NCBI GenBank assembly: GCA_947652115.1
Contig: OX393570.1
Location: forward strand, 11,426,343 to 11,490,342
Origin: Blastomussa wellsi
Taxonomy: Eukaryota; Cnidaria; Anthozoa; Scleractinia; Plerogyridae
Direction: 5' to 3'
DNA: 64,000 nucleotides
Shown: piece by piece, positions 43,029-55,668 of the stretch
How the letters are laid out: each line of letters starts with the position of its first letter
Numbering within the stretch: position 1 is the first letter of the stretch
Position numbers and translations under genes: made by a program
Notes under the pieces: generated by a model
The model's database searches: none
The model's input: the letters and a program-made list of their open reading frames with translations, nothing else
What the model was told of the DNA's origin: nothing

Positions 43029-44557
43029 TTCCATTATATATGCCAGCCGGAGAACTATTGGTTGGTGAAACAAGAGTTCTTCTGTTTAAATTGTTTTACA
43101 TTTTAACAAAAGCAATGTAGACATTCGCAGATCTGCCGCACAGATTTACTGAAAATCGACGTTCGAAATCGAGGTTGTGGCTTATGTGCGAGAGCATCTG
43201 GAACAAGCGCCGTACATTTTCGTGAAATGAAACTCCTAAATGAGACGTTCTTCTTGTACATAGTTAGTTCGTCTTCGTTAACAGATATTTTAAACGGCTT
43301 ACTGCCAGAAAGTCACACAGCATGGAATTCTAACTTCCTATTTTATATCAACAGGAATCGATCCTCCGTGAATCCTCCTATGCAACGAGTTTTTTTTACA
43401 ATGGCCGGCAGAAACGAACTCGTATGCTTCTAACTTTCTTTGCTACAGAGTAAACAAACACAAGCCTTAATAGTTCTCGCCCCAGTCCCTGGTCCCGTAT
43501 TTTAGAGGTACAAGTAATAAACGTCTGAGACGTATAAAGCATTGGTATTATACGTCTTCCAGGCGAATGAAATGCCTGGTCAGTTCATAACCCGAGCACA
43601 AATGCAGGATTGAAGATCATATACTCCCAATCTAAGGCTACAACAGTTAGAAGATGCAGCAATTAGAAATAGTGCACACTGAACTCAGATTGTGTCCGTT
43701 CTTGAGCGATCTTTGCCGCTTCGGCTCTCTGTTTACCGCGTACTTTTTAACAAAACATGTTGTCTTAAAAACTATCCTCTTCTCTTTATATAATATTGTT
43801 TTAGTACATCTCTTCAAAATATTTATACAGTTTCAAAAATTTATCCTCAAATTCATTCGTACTGATTACCGTAACCTATTGTTACGGCGGAGGAATACAA
43901 ATTGGGAAAATCAAACTCTTATTCCTCCATGATTACTTTTGCTTCGATCCTGCAAGTAAAAAGAAATATTTGCACGTTAAAACATACTATTAAAAGAATA
44001 CCACAACAGGGGACCACTGCAGGGCAAAGGTATTGACACCTCGTCATTTTTACTTCAGGTCAGTGCAATCTCGTACCGTGCAATCTCGTACTCGTTCCTT
44101 AAAACTGTGCAGGCTTGACGAAACGAGCGACCCTCAAAAGTTTCGTTACAGGATCGATTTTTCTTAAAGACAATAAAAAATCACCAGAAGTAGAATGCCA
44201 ATGCCTCGATTCCCGGCCCGACCGACGACAAGGGGAACAAACACTTTGGGTACGAGGTGTCACTAGTCACAGGTTGCAGACTCATTTCAAATATAAACTT
44301 CAATTAAGTTCTGATCGTATGCCCCAACTTTCAATTGTAACTTCACTGGAACGAAACGAATAGATCGTTCTCACGTGAAGTTACCAGGTCTAAATCCTAA
44401 TCGGGCATAAGAGGTACTAAATTTACATCCGTTTATAACTTTTCAACTCAACAGCATCCTTGGAGATTTAACTAGTGCATTTTTAATTTCAGAATTATGG
44501 CTGTGTGGCGTGGCATAAAGTGTCGATAATATCTTTTTCATTAATATAGATTACTTC

Positions 44558-44693
44558 ATAGAAAGTGTGACGTACGGATTTTTATTCACGGGTTGCAAAA
44601 CTTTGGCAAACGAACGAATGAGCGCAGCGAACGAGTGAGTTTTCCAAAGTTTTGCGACGGGTGAATAATAATCCGTGCAAAGCACTTTCTATG
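44558..44693. mobile_element. Short foldback MITE
   Basis: CATAGAAAGTGTGACGTACG at the left pairs with the right end CGTGCAAAGCACTTTCTATG. Inner arms TTGCAAAACTTTGG and CCAAAGTTTTGCG. Confidence 0.75.
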
Positions 44694-46000
44694 TGCAATT
44701 TGTTTATTATATATAACGAGATCTCAACCATTGTAAACTTAAAGCGATTTTTCGAGTCTATAATTAAAGAGTTAAACGCGGCGCGAGGAAAACAAAGCTG
44801 CAAATACATTCTGATGGCTTTCCAAGCAAGATCTCTTTTAAACAGAAAAGAAAATTACGGCGGCGACAAGCTATCGTAAACAAGAACTTTATTTAAATAG
44901 CGGTATAAAACACACCGTGTTAGTACTTTTTACGAGAAAAACTTTTGCTATCGCATCAAGAAACGTCGCCATAAGTGAATCAACTACTGCAAATCAACTG
45001 GCGAATTTTTGAACAAATATTGTGATTACACAAGGAGTCGGTTCATTAAAAAATAATTACGACGTAAATCAACATTCAAAACTAAAATATTCACTTTACC
45101 CTGGTGTTCACAAGAGTGCTTGAATTTTCTTAGAAAGTCCAAGGCTGCGTTCTATCAAAGCTACAATGAAAGTCTTTCCCTTATCGACATTAAGGTTGCC
45201 TTCGCACCGCCTGAAGAATGATTTTAGCATTTCAATATCATAACTGTGTTCTTAAGGTTTTGCTTGGCATGTTTCTGATGGCTTTCCTTTCCATAAAGTT
45301 CTCAAAAGTACAAAATTTGTAGCTAAAACGTAACTGTCCGAGAGCATGCAAACTTGCCGCTCGTCGTTTTCACAACCTCGTAGGAAACCATTTGAATTCC
45401 CGCGCTCTGATTGGTTAGGTCGTTCTACTCTTGATGCTGATTGGTTATATTTTTCACATGTGAAGAAAGCTATACGCGACGCTGATTGGACGTATCGCTT
45501 ACCTCACATGTGCAAATATGGCAAATATTGAATTCTATTTGCAAGATTTATTGCCTAAAATTGTGGCTATGTATATAATAAAAAGGTATACTTATATTGT
45601 GATTTTTAGCTATACGAAAAGTCGATGTAGTAGGAAAAGTGTTTATTTAAATGTATGTTTCTCCATAACAGATTATCATTGACCTTGCTAACTAAAGTAA
45701 GTTCCAGATGTTTACAGTATTTCCGGCTGCCATATTGGTGTACCACTGAGGTGCACCGGATACGGCGGCTCCATACTGGGCACTGTAAATTTGGGCGAAA
45801 CGAGTCGAAGAATATCTGCGGTTTGGAATAAAGTACAGTCCTAATATTAGGATAAATTACTTCTTTAAATCTCTTTTTCGTGACTTCATTGAACGAGGTG
45901 AACGATTTATCTTTTGTTGCGTTACAGTTAAAACGATTTATTAGCCGGCTGGAGATGCATTAAAATTGTAAACAGATGGAAATTCAATATTTTGTCAACA

Positions 46001-46130
46001 CTTATCCACTGGATTTACCCGGTGGATATCAAATACTGCGTGGCTTGGTGGCCAAGCCTTGAAGTGCTATAATCACGAAAAAAATCTAAGACGTCCAGTG
46101 GATGGTGATTTATCCAGTGAATAGCGTAGC
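46001..46130. repeat. MITE-like repeat with CCACTGGAT ends
   Basis: TATCCACTGGATTTACC at the left and GGTGATTTATCCAGTG at the right form partial inverted repeats. The minus-strand open frame over it looks like repeat, not host coding. Confidence 0.45.
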
Positions 46131-47128
46131 CAGGGAAGTAAACATGGTGTACAGTTGCCGAATGAAATGATAGCTCATCCTCGGTGTAAAAACCTGTGAA
46201 ACTCACCAGTAACGTAAATAAAAGAAAAACAAGACAACAAATAACTCAAAACAATATAGAAAAGGGAAAAAGCTCAAAAACAAAGAAAAACGTCAGAGTT
46301 TCTTACATCGAGGTAAACCTGAAATCATCTCTTTTTCCAATGACAATGCTTTAACTCTGGAATATTCAAAACATTGGGAAATCCAATTTGGTAGATGGCA
46401 ATGGAACATGCAACCATGCATATTTCAAGAAATGGTATTCAAGGCATTTAAGAATCGTAAACACAGTTGTTTTGTAGCGAAGAGAAACGTACGATGTCCG
46501 TTCGAAAGACCAAACTTTATCCCTCTTCAAAGTGGAACTAATTTGCAAGTGCATTTTCCCATGAAGTTATCAAAGAAAAAACAGGGGTGCCATCCGAATT
46601 TGTTTTTGTTCTACTTTACATTTTAAAGCCTTAATCGATGTGTAAATTTCGTTGCAATCGATTCATTATGTTGTAGTGAATATGTATGCTTCAAGCGAGA
46701 ACATTTTTGCATTTTTGCTGAATTTGTCACGGGTTGTGATGTCTGAGCCAGTGAGGCGAAGCCGTAAAAGAAGCAAATACAGCCAAAAGAAGCAGAATTC
46801 TCTTGCTTGTTTTCGCCATTTTTATTTCAAAAGGCCTTTGTTGCCTCTCGTTTTGGTTGCCAAGCTTTGCTTAGCTTCAACCTCTAGAAATGGCGTAAAC
46901 TGGGCGATTGTATTAGTGCTCTCAATAGTTTCTTCAACATGTGTTGTCTGTTCGGCCGGCTGCCATATTGAATTAAGCTTGGCCATGACGTAATGAAAGC
47001 AGCCAATGGGAAACGGGAACTTTCGATCATTGATTGACAGAACAATTTATTGCAGAAAATTAACTTCTCCCACAAATGTCCACTATTTGTCCACATGAAA
47101 AAAGACTTCATGAAAGTGTTTTGTTTAC

Positions 47129-50100
47129 CTTGTGCGACAGGGAGCATTGGTGGTATGAGGGTTGGACCAGGTGTAGTTCTGGATCCGGTTTGACCTGCAA
47201 GACAAGAGCACATCAAGCCATAATACACCTTGTTTACCCCCCCCCCCCCCAAAAAAAAAAAAACATTTTGCATAACCTTTGTTTCCGAATTCTCCTGGGT
47301 ATTACAGTCGTCCCAAGAGAATCGGAAGACAATGCTTATGCAATTTTTTTTTTTTTTTTTTGGGGGGGGGGGGGGTAAACAAGGTGTATTATGGGCAATG
47401 CGAAAATTGTCAATTTAATTCCAGAAATCTAATCTGCGAATCGATTTGCATATATTAGAATGTAATAACCTAGCGTTCCCATTTCTGTTATAAACAAAGA
47501 AAAGCCAATGCTATGGCCAGTAGAGTCAGATAGCATATAGCGTTCCCTATCAAGTATACTTGTTATGATTAGAACGCGTAAAACAACGTTATTACTGGTA
47601 TTTTTTATACGCTTACTTGTTTTAGAAGAGGAGACCGTGGGACTTTTAGATGAGGAGCAACCTGAGGCCAAAAAAGGGCAAACGAAATATCATCTATTAG
47701 TAACATCCCATTGACAAAGAAATTAAGATAATTCATTTGGGAAAGAAATGAAAGATCTCTGATTTCAATTACTAAATAAGCCAATAGGGAACTGTCACGG
47801 TCCCTAGTGTATGAGTACCTGCAATCCCAGGACACGTCACAGTGTTAACACTATGCTTGGAGACGGAACTTGATGTTGAGATGCTTGGAGTTGATTTGGA
47901 AGCCGATAAAGCACTGGATAGTGGCGTTGTTGGCAGAGGACTGGTGATCACTGGGTTTGGACCAGTTGCATTACTTTTAGGAGGCTGGATAGGGACGGGA
48001 GGGCTGATGGCGGGCGGAAAGCTACCACCGATACACAGACAAATGCAAAGGGATATACAATGAGGGTTGGTTTCGTTGTTTTTCTTGTAGAGTGGTCGTA
48101 AATACAAAGGATTGCTACTTGAAGAAGGCTCTGGACATGGACACGGACATGTAGTAGGAGGCGGGCATGGCTGCGGTGGAGCTGGTAAGGAATTATGTAA
48201 TTAACAATTATTCCACGAGCGCGCGTTGGATACGAAATGATAGTTAGCCAATGAAGCACGTTTGCTATAATCATTGCATATCCCACAAGCGCGAGTGGAA
48301 TAATTGTTTTATTAACCCTCTCCTAAGAAGATAGAAAAATATTCAAAATTTAAACACCGTTTTCATTACCATATTTGCAGATCACGATATAACTAAAATT
48401 AACAAGAACCGTTACACCAATTTTAAAAGGCTGGTTCCTTGACGAAGGTCAAGAAAGTCCAAATTTCACATTTGTTGTATTTGTAACTGATATGCTAAAT
48501 AATATAGTGGAAGTAATAGCTCAAGAAATTGTTATCAAATTTGTAAGGATTGCAAACTGTTTTCTATTCACCTGGCTGTGGAGCCTGAGGTAGCTGCGCA
48601 ATTCTTGTCACTGCCGTTTGTATAAGAATTCCTGTAGGTGTAACTTGGCCTGGGTTAGGTGTCGCTTGCACATTATTCTTGTTGATTTGTTCAATAACTG
48701 ATGAAGGTAGTGGTATTTCCGTTAATTCATATCGGCCTGAAAACAAAGAAAATCCGTGAGATAAGAACCCTAAGCTTTCAATGTATGTCAAGTAGTTCGT
48801 GTTAGTCCTGCAATATTTCTAGATGGCCAATAAGGCCCAAAACACGAACAACACACAGTTGCTTACACTCGCTCGTACTATACGCGAGGTCCCATTTCAA
48901 GTGGTCACATGACCACCAGTTCCCGCGCCAATGGTGTCTCGGATATCACGCAAACACTACATTCTTTCTCCTTCTCCGCTTATAGAGTCTCACATCAATA
49001 TCATAAAAAGTATTTACAATGTTCCAAAGAATAATAGAAAAATGATGTAAAAACAACATAATGAAAGTTAACACTGCCAAGTTGTCAAAGTTATTTCCAG
49101 TTTTCAGAGGTAACATAGTCACCTAGTCTCTTGGGAGGTTGGATGACTCTTCCAGATCTCTTGAGTAATGTTTCTACTTGGACTGACTCCCAACTGAACT
49201 GCACCTTCTCTCACTTCAGGGCTGTGTGAGGTTTCTTTATCTCCTGCTGACTCAAATGGTGTTACTTCCGGAATTGAAGGGTGTGACTTGTTTGGCTCTT
49301 CGGCAGGAAAAGCAAAGCGCTTGACATGCTGGAAATTCTGCTTATACTCAACTCCCTGCATGGACTTCAACTGAAACTGGTCACCGTGTCGAGCCATTAC
49401 CTGATAAGGGTCTCTCTCATAGTGTGGTGATAACTTGTTCTCCTTCTTCTTCTTTTCCAATAACACAAGATCTCCCTTCTGTATGCACTTCCCTCCTGCC
49501 TTATTCATTTTGTCTGCTTAATCTGCACCAAGCTGCTTCTTATCTGCGTCATGATCTCTAGTTTCCTGCAATCCTGCCTCCTCAGAATCGTCAAAGCTAC
49601 CAAAATCTGTTAATTTTCCGGTCGTAAAATAGTTCCACTGGGTTCTTCCCAGTTGTTGTATGTGGAGTAGAACGACAGGCAAGAAGAAATTTATTCAGCT
49701 CCAATCTCCAGTCTCTGCGTGTGCAACTCTCATTGACTTTAAAAGTGAACGGTTCCCAGTCCCCACTAACAAGATAGTTACCTACTCTAATCCGTTCCTC
49801 ATCGTGAGGCTCTCTCTATCTCTTGATTTTAAGGGCTACAGGCACAGAATTTAAAGCAACCATACGAACATGCTCATCATCATAACGGGAATTGTTTGAT
49901 GCTAGAATCTTTATCAAACGTTATAGGACATCTGCAATGTTATCTTGCGACTTAGCTTGACACAACACTCTGTAATTGTAGGTGGCAGTCTCTGGAATAA
50001 ATCACTTTCAAGACCAATACTTATACAAGTTGAAGCTCTCACATGTCACACAAGTGCTAGTGCTTCCTTTTCTGACTGTACCTTCTTTCTACACTGCTGA

Positions 50101-53100
50101 GGCTTCTGCTGGAACTCGAGTCACACCGTTTTCCTCCTGGACTAACACCGCTCCTCCTCTTTCGTTGAAATATGCAAGAACTGGTGCACTGGCTAACTGT
50201 TGCTTCAATTTCAAGTCCTGAAACGACTTCTCTTGTTCGCTGCCCCACACAAATGGCACTCCATGTCTGGAAATTACTCGCAGGGGCTTTGCGATGGTTG
50301 CGAAATTGGCAACAAGCCGTACACTAAAGCCTACCATCCCGAGAAACCTCCTCACCTCTGCTGGCGTAGGTGGACGGCTCGCCTACAGTACAGCACGCAC
50401 TTTCTCTTCCGTTGACCCAATACCATACTTTGACACAAGAGGCCCCATAAATACTACCTTGTCCATTTGGTATTGGCACTTGTCAGGATTAAGGGTGAAT
50501 TTCGTCTCCTCTTGTCTTTGTACCACTTGGTAAAGGTTCCTGTCGTGCTCTTCCACATTTTTGCCACGTATTATCAGATCATTTGCAATATTTTGTAAAC
50601 CACTAATGTCGGAAAACACTTGTCTGAGTATCTTCCGGTAGTTCTCAGGAGCGAGCTCACTCCAAAGCTCAGACATTTGTATCTGAACAACCCATAATGT
50701 GCGGCGAATGTGGTTCTCTCTTGATGGCTCGTCTAGCTCGATCTGATGAAACCCCAGGCGGAGATCCAGTTTCGAAAATATTGTACTACCATTGAGGCTC
50801 TAAAGTACGTCGTCGACTAACAGCCTCGTTGGCTATCCTCATATCCACACAAAGTCTAATATAGCCTGATGACGTGGGTTCGACTGCTAAAGGACTCACC
50901 CACGAGGTTGGCCCATCTACCCGCTCCACTTATCTTAAGCGATGAGGTCCTCTACCTTTTCAGTTACTTTCAGTGCATATGTATGCGTATTGGCTTCTTG
51001 ACTATTGGTGCCACCTCTGGATCAATATGTAGTTTCAGCTGGTACTCTTTTAACTTGCCTACACCCTCAAAGACGTTTCGGTATTGAGCCGTCGTCGAGG
51101 CAATGTTCTCTCCAACTACATTACCATCAGATTCACTGCCAGCATTTCGCCCAATTAGGAGAACACCTATGGCTTTAGAAATTTCATGGCCCAAAAGACA
51201 TCGACCACTGTTCCACCAACAGAAATCTCCATTTGAATCTGACCGACCACTTCCAAGTCTCTCCCACCTATGACCATAGGCATATAGTCGTCTGAGACAC
51301 TTTTCCATGATAGTGTTAAGGCCTTGTGCCTTGAGTTCTGCATACTCACTCATGCCCTTAAGATTGCTTACTGAGCCAGAATCAGTAAGTACTCTCGTTG
51401 GTATACCATCGACGCTAACATCCACCACTGGTTCTCTACACATAGTCATGTTACATCTATCTTCTTGCCCTTTGGTCACTGCAAATGCAAATTTACAGTC
51501 CTCCTCTTCACAAGCAGATACCTCCTGCCCCCTACAAAATTAGTACCAGGTGTATGCCTACCAGGATCACGGCGTTGGTCAGTATTACCCTTTGCTGCAT
51601 ACTGACTCCCCTTTTGACAACACAAAAATACCTTCCACATCTTGTTCATTTCTTTCCTTTTACTGGGCAATATCTATCCATGGCCAAATACCCTTCTATT
51701 CCACAATTGAAGCACTTCCTGTCTGTGCTCTTTAGTCCTCTTTGCCTCGCTTTAATTGCATTGAAATACTCTTCTTCTATCTGTTGTGGCTTTGTTGTCA
51801 TGTTCGTTTCCTGTTGACGAGCGGCCTCACATGCACGGGCTTTGTCTAAGGCAGCTTTCAAGATAATATTTTTCTGTTCCAATAATTTCCGCCTCAGTTC
51901 AAAATCTCTTAACGTTTCGATCAGCTGGTCCCGCAAGTTGTCGTTTAAACTCGTTCTAAAACCGCAATGGCCTGCTTGCTTTCGAAGGCGAGCCATAAAC
52001 TGGTCAGCGGTCTCTCCCTCAAGCGATGCCATTTGTCAGAAAACAATGGTGCTCATATGGAATATACTCTTCGACCCAAAAATGGGAATCGAACGAGTTT
52101 ATGTTCATCATAATCATCCTCTGGGATCGGACCAGGGTCTTGTAAATCCTTGAAGATATCCTGAACGTCCATTCCCGCGAAATGCAACAGTTGAGACGTC
52201 TTCTTATATGCATCATCGATTCCCTTTCCAGCTGCGTAGTATTCGAAGGCACGCTTCATCTTACACCACTTCTCTGCAACCTGTGAGGCAGGGTCACTCA
52301 AATGCAACGGAGGTTAATGCTTTTGAGTCATCCTCGTCGCCAATATAATATTTCTAGATGGCCACTAAGGTCCAAAACACGAACAACACTCAGTTGCTTA
52401 CACTCGCTCGTGCTACACACGAGTTCCAGTTCCCGCGCTACTGGTGTCCCGGATGTCACGCAAACACCACAAGTACCACAAGTTACAAGTCTGTAAATTC
52501 CATCGGTTATAATACGTATATTGTTTCCAATAGATGTAAATAGAACTCTGATATGGAATCTTATGGCTTCACTGAAGGACTTAGAAGATGCATTGCCATT
52601 GCAAGGATGGGACATCTCAATTAACAGGAGTACATATTTGAAGTGGGCAGGTACCTGCTGTACACAACCAAATTTAAGCTCCTTCTTATCTTATTCTGGA
52701 AACCGGGATAAGCTCCCGCGGTATGCCCCACTAGGCTCGACGCAGGCTTTGCCTTGCTTGCCTTATCTTGTTCTAACGAAAATTTCTTTGACGGCTTTTC
52801 AAAATGTTTTTGTTTCCGTAAAAGAGATTTAAATATACAAAATTGTTCCTGAAGTTTAGTGATTATGCATCTGTAGTTGGAAAACTGAATACTCTATTCT
52901 ACTACTTGTACGTTAGCCCGCGAGTTTAGAGGGACATCTAATGTCATTTGCTTGGATTAACTTTTTTAAACGATGTGTTAATGTTATTTTTTTGGGTAAG
53001 TGAAAGCAACTCAAGCGTGAACGTCAGTTGGACAAGTAAACAAGAATTAAACCGTTCATCGTAAAAACACACAATAGAGCCCTGTGGTTGGTACGAACAT

Positions 53101-53434
53101 AAAAAAATACAGCGAATTATAAACTTTAAAGCCAGCTTTTCATTTATTTCGTTAAAAAGCGTGTGAACTTGAATTTGTTTCTATCAAGATATAAAAACAA
53201 AATAGCATTCTATTTCTGCTAAACAGCAAGTGGAAATTGTTTAACTCTCCTTGAACACGTTGCCATCCCTGGTTCACGCTAAGCCGATCACATTTTCTGG
53301 TGTTTAGTTCCTATAAACTTAGACACACGCAATTAACCCTTACCTGCTGGTTTCACATAATACGTTGCCTTTACGATTAACAAGGCAGACGAAAGAAGAC
53401 AAGCAAGACATACACAGTGGTAAAATCCTTCCAT
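47129..53434 (-). CDS. Second leader gene or alternative RTK 5' end: signal peptide plus Pro/Ser/Thr linker exons
   Basis: Five exons, all phase 1: 53434-53344, 48736-48572, 48181-47819, 47661-47617, 47194-47129. The first encodes a signal peptide (MEGFYHCVCLACLLSSALLI, then VKATYYVKPA). The next begins RYELTEIPLPSSVIEQINK; then come a Cys/Pro stretch (CPPPTTCPCPCPEP), a Pro/Ser/Thr-rich mucin-like stretch, CSSSKSPTVSSSKT, and TGSRTTPGPTLIPPML. No folded domain is seen. Lengths (91, 165, 363, 45, 66) keep one frame. No stop exon was found before the RTK leader at 36.8 kb, and phase 1 would splice cleanly into the RTK exons at 35.3 or 34.5 kb. It may therefore be an alternative N-terminus of the receptor, or the start of a separate gene whose rest is lost or unrecognised. 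A Ty3/gypsy element lies in its first intron. Confidence 0.6.
47217..47395. mobile_element. Foldback element with long poly-A/T and poly-C/G tracts
   Basis: Ends GCCATAATACACCTTGTTTA and TAAACAAGGTGTATTATGGG are inverted. Directly inside them lie a run of C then A (about 47236-47263) and the mirror run of T then G (about 47345-47375). The left end is about 22 bases upstream of the acceptor of the 47.15-kb exon. Confidence 0.85.
47819..48181 (-). CDS. Cys/Pro-rich then mucin-like linker exon
   Basis: One 363-nt phase 1-1 open segment. Residues 1-22 are Pro/Cys-rich (PPQPCPPPTTCPCPCPEP). A Cys-rich hydrophobic patch (CISLCICLCIGG) follows, then a Pro/Ser/Thr stretch (TSPLPTTPLSSALSASKSTP). An inner intron is possible: an AG lies before GGSFPP, but the phases then disagree, so one exon is preferred. 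The hydrophobic Cys patch is odd for a secreted linker and might instead be retained intron. Confidence 0.5.
48812..48961 (-). repeat. Gypsy 3' LTR
   Basis: About 150 bases matching the copy at 52347-52471 apart from point changes and one 25-base indel. It lies about 75 bases upstream of the acceptor of the 48.6-kb linker exon. Confidence 0.75.
52347..52471 (-). repeat. Gypsy 5' LTR
   Basis: The partner of the 48.8-kb copy, followed on the minus strand by the primer-binding region TTGGCGACGAGGATG. It is shorter because of a 25-base deletion. Confidence 0.75.
52692..52757 (+). repeat. SINE 3'-end fragment
   Basis: GGAAACCGGGATAAGCTCC and the following GCCCCACTAGGC match the 3' end of the SINE family; the head is absent. 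Confidence 0.55.
53344..53434 (-). CDS. Signal-peptide first exon (53.4 kb)
   Basis: An ATG at 53434 opens 30 codons with a strong hydrophobic core (CLACLLSSALLIV) and a phase-1 donor (CAG then GTAAGG). It is the second such leader exon on this strand; its phase and style match the one at 36.8 kb. Cleavage is likely after VKA. This leader was chosen over internal Mets because none follows before the donor. Confidence 0.65.
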
Positions 53435-54535
53435 GCCTTCAAAGGATTCGAAACTCTTACACAGGTTAAGAAAACAGTGTCGCTCGGGTTACAGGTGCAT
53501 TCACTCGAGGAGAGCATACCATTCTGTAACGCTGATTATATGCATTTGCGTATTACGTCATACTTTGGGGACGGATACTTAATCTGTTTGCACGGTTCAT
53601 TCAGACGTGCTTCAAGAACATGAAATTTAGGGCTACACCAATAAAAAGTCGCGAAAAGCCGGCTTGTGGTTTAAATTTCCCTGTCGCACTTGTTGATGTT
53701 TACCTATGAATATTCCCTATTTACGTTTTGATTTTAAGCAGGTGTCGCGATGTAGAAGCCGTATTCTCCAGTGACGGTATAACAAGCCCCGCCTACGCAA
53801 TTTTTAATGATTATACCACATGCTTCTATCCACCCACCTAATCCAGCGCTAATGGAACCAGGAATACGTATAGAGGACAAGAACCAGTCATGATTATTAT
53901 GCAGGGTAGATGGCAAAGAGGAAACAGAAGACCAATCAAACGCTTTCTTAAATCAACCGATACCTTCATGTCTTGAACAGTAAGGAGTAATTTTATTCCA
54001 CTGTGGTTTGCAATAGTACTAAATTACCTTTACATTACCTGTTCTCTATTTTGTCTTGCTAGAAACAACAAAAATTTCCATTGAGTATTCTGATATCTAC
54101 AGAAAGGTTTATTTGGCCATATTTCAACCAAGGGAAGGAAGATGGTAAGATTGATCACTGTTCAATCACTTACACTGCCAGAAAAACATATTTCTTAAAA
54201 CGAATTACAGATAGAAATTCAGTTTGTTGACAACATATTTAATATACTTTAATATACCCACTTAGCTTAACTTTCAAATATTTAATATCTATTTGGTAAA
54301 TTAAGACGCGAAAGAGAACGGAAAGTGAGAGAAAGACATGTAGATAATCTCGGAGCATATCAGCACTACACATATTCAAAACTAACTCCTCATTGTCAGT
54401 GGCTAGTGTTGGATATTTACCTCGTCGCTTCCAAGACTAGCTACCTGCACTTCGGTGAATAGGCCTTATCACGGTTTTCTACACCATCTTAACGGATAGG
54501 ACCCTTATATTACATTACTTGTTAAAACTCGTGTA

Positions 54536-54771
54536 AATTACAGTCTTTCCCGTCAAACCGTGAACACCAGAGAAAATTCCTGGAATGTTTATTGTGTAGT
54601 GACCAATCGCAGCAAAGTTCAGAACACGCGAACAAACCTCAAAACCACAAACTAATGACCGTTGCTGTTTGCGGTTCAGTTTTCTCACACCTGATTGGCT
54701 TTTTCTTTGTAACACAATAACATTCCATGAACATTTCTGGTGTTCACGGTTTTACGGGAAAGACTGTAAAT
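54536..54771. mobile_element. Foldback MITE
   Basis: ATTACAGTCTTTCCCGTCAA at the left and TTTACGGGAAAGACTGTAAA at the right are inverted; the arms extend through GTGAACACCAG and CTGGTGTTCAC. Confidence 0.8.
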
Positions 54772-55668
54772 CTTTCAATTTTAATGGTACTTCAAATGTA
54801 GAAATGGTACTTTAATACTTTAATGGTACTTTAAATGTGGAAAATCCGACAACGTTCCAATGCTCCTATTCCTGGCGACTTTTAGCACGTTATTTTCTAA
54901 TGTAATTGGGGTCAAGTAAAGAATGTTGTGCTTTTGTTGCAGTTCGTTTTAGGTTTGAAAGCGAAATGGCTTAGTTTGACTGGACTATTGTTACCGAGGA
55001 TCAAACGTCACATAAACATCAACACTTTATTTACACAAATAGTGTAATTACTTGCATAACATTTCATCTTTTTAAGAGGTAGAGGTAATTAATATTAAAG
55101 ATTTTCGACTGTTCTAACTTTTAACTTAACTCTAAATCAAAGAATTGGAAAACGTTTGACCGTGTGATTGATATTCTATATTAACAATAGACGTACGGGT
55201 ACCTTCGGAATTGGGGGACTGTAACCTCCCTGCCTGAAAAATTACTCAATTCCTTAATGTGTTAGCGTTGACCGCGCAAAAATTGCAACTGCTGCTGCCC
55301 GAATTCTGAGCGTTTTGCCCGAAAAATGTCGACAATTATCGAAACTTGGGGGCTCATATGGGTGGCGAAGAAGTTTCTTAGAACTACCCCATTTTCCTAC
55401 AAGAAAGATGTTCAAATCTTAAAAGAAAGCGCCTTTATGACTCTCTAAAATATATTATTTGAAAACCAATGGTCATTGTGGGCGCTTTAACCAACTGAGA
55501 TCGTAAATTGACCTAACGTGTTTACATCCTAGTTGCTTCCTTCACATCAACGTGATGATTCATTTGTTCTGTTCCCACATGCTCCCATGCACTCCGTTAC
55601 GCATGACAAATTGCACAATTGTAACCTGCCAAATGAATTACATGACCTGAATTGGATAGCAACAAGGT

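Larger units (their letters stand above)
36826..47128. other. Repeat-rich interval upstream of the RTK leader
   Basis: About 10 kb holding the THAP-derived foldback, several MITEs, a tandem duplication and low-complexity tracts. No exon was supported on either strand. It is either the RTK promoter region or a long intron, depending on whether the 53.4-kb leader is joined to the RTK. Confidence 0.5.
48812..52471 (-). mobile_element. Degraded Ty3/gypsy LTR retrotransposon
   Basis: Two direct repeats (48812-48961 and 52347-52471), each starting TGT(A/G)GTGTTTGCGTGA on the minus strand, act as LTRs; one lacks about 25 bases. Inside the 5' LTR the minus strand reads TTGGCGACGAGGATG, as in many animal gypsy elements. 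Coding remnants in order: Gag (52307-52053, with LLHFAGMDVQDIF), a CCHC-type knuckle start (CFNCGIEG, about 51690), a protease-like LTDSGS (about 51370), reverse transcriptase (50970-50383), RNase H-like (50355-50089, FLGMVGFSVRL) and an integrase C-terminal remnant (49508-49119, KGDLVLLEKKKK). The integrase core appears deleted and frames are broken. No clear target-site duplication was found. Confidence 0.88.

Noticed and set aside
46015..46206. Minus-strand 63-codon frame
   Set aside because: It overlies a foldback-like repeat with CCACTGGAT ends.
46652..46993. Plus-strand 113-codon frame (SEPVRRSRKRSKYSQ)
   Set aside because: No known domain and no splice partners; probably repeat-derived, but I could not assign a family.
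53734..53916. Minus-strand frame with GGWIEACGIIIKNC between the WSC-like gene and the 53.4-kb leader
   Set aside because: No splice sites fit the phase-1 pattern, no family is recognised, and the length is near chance.
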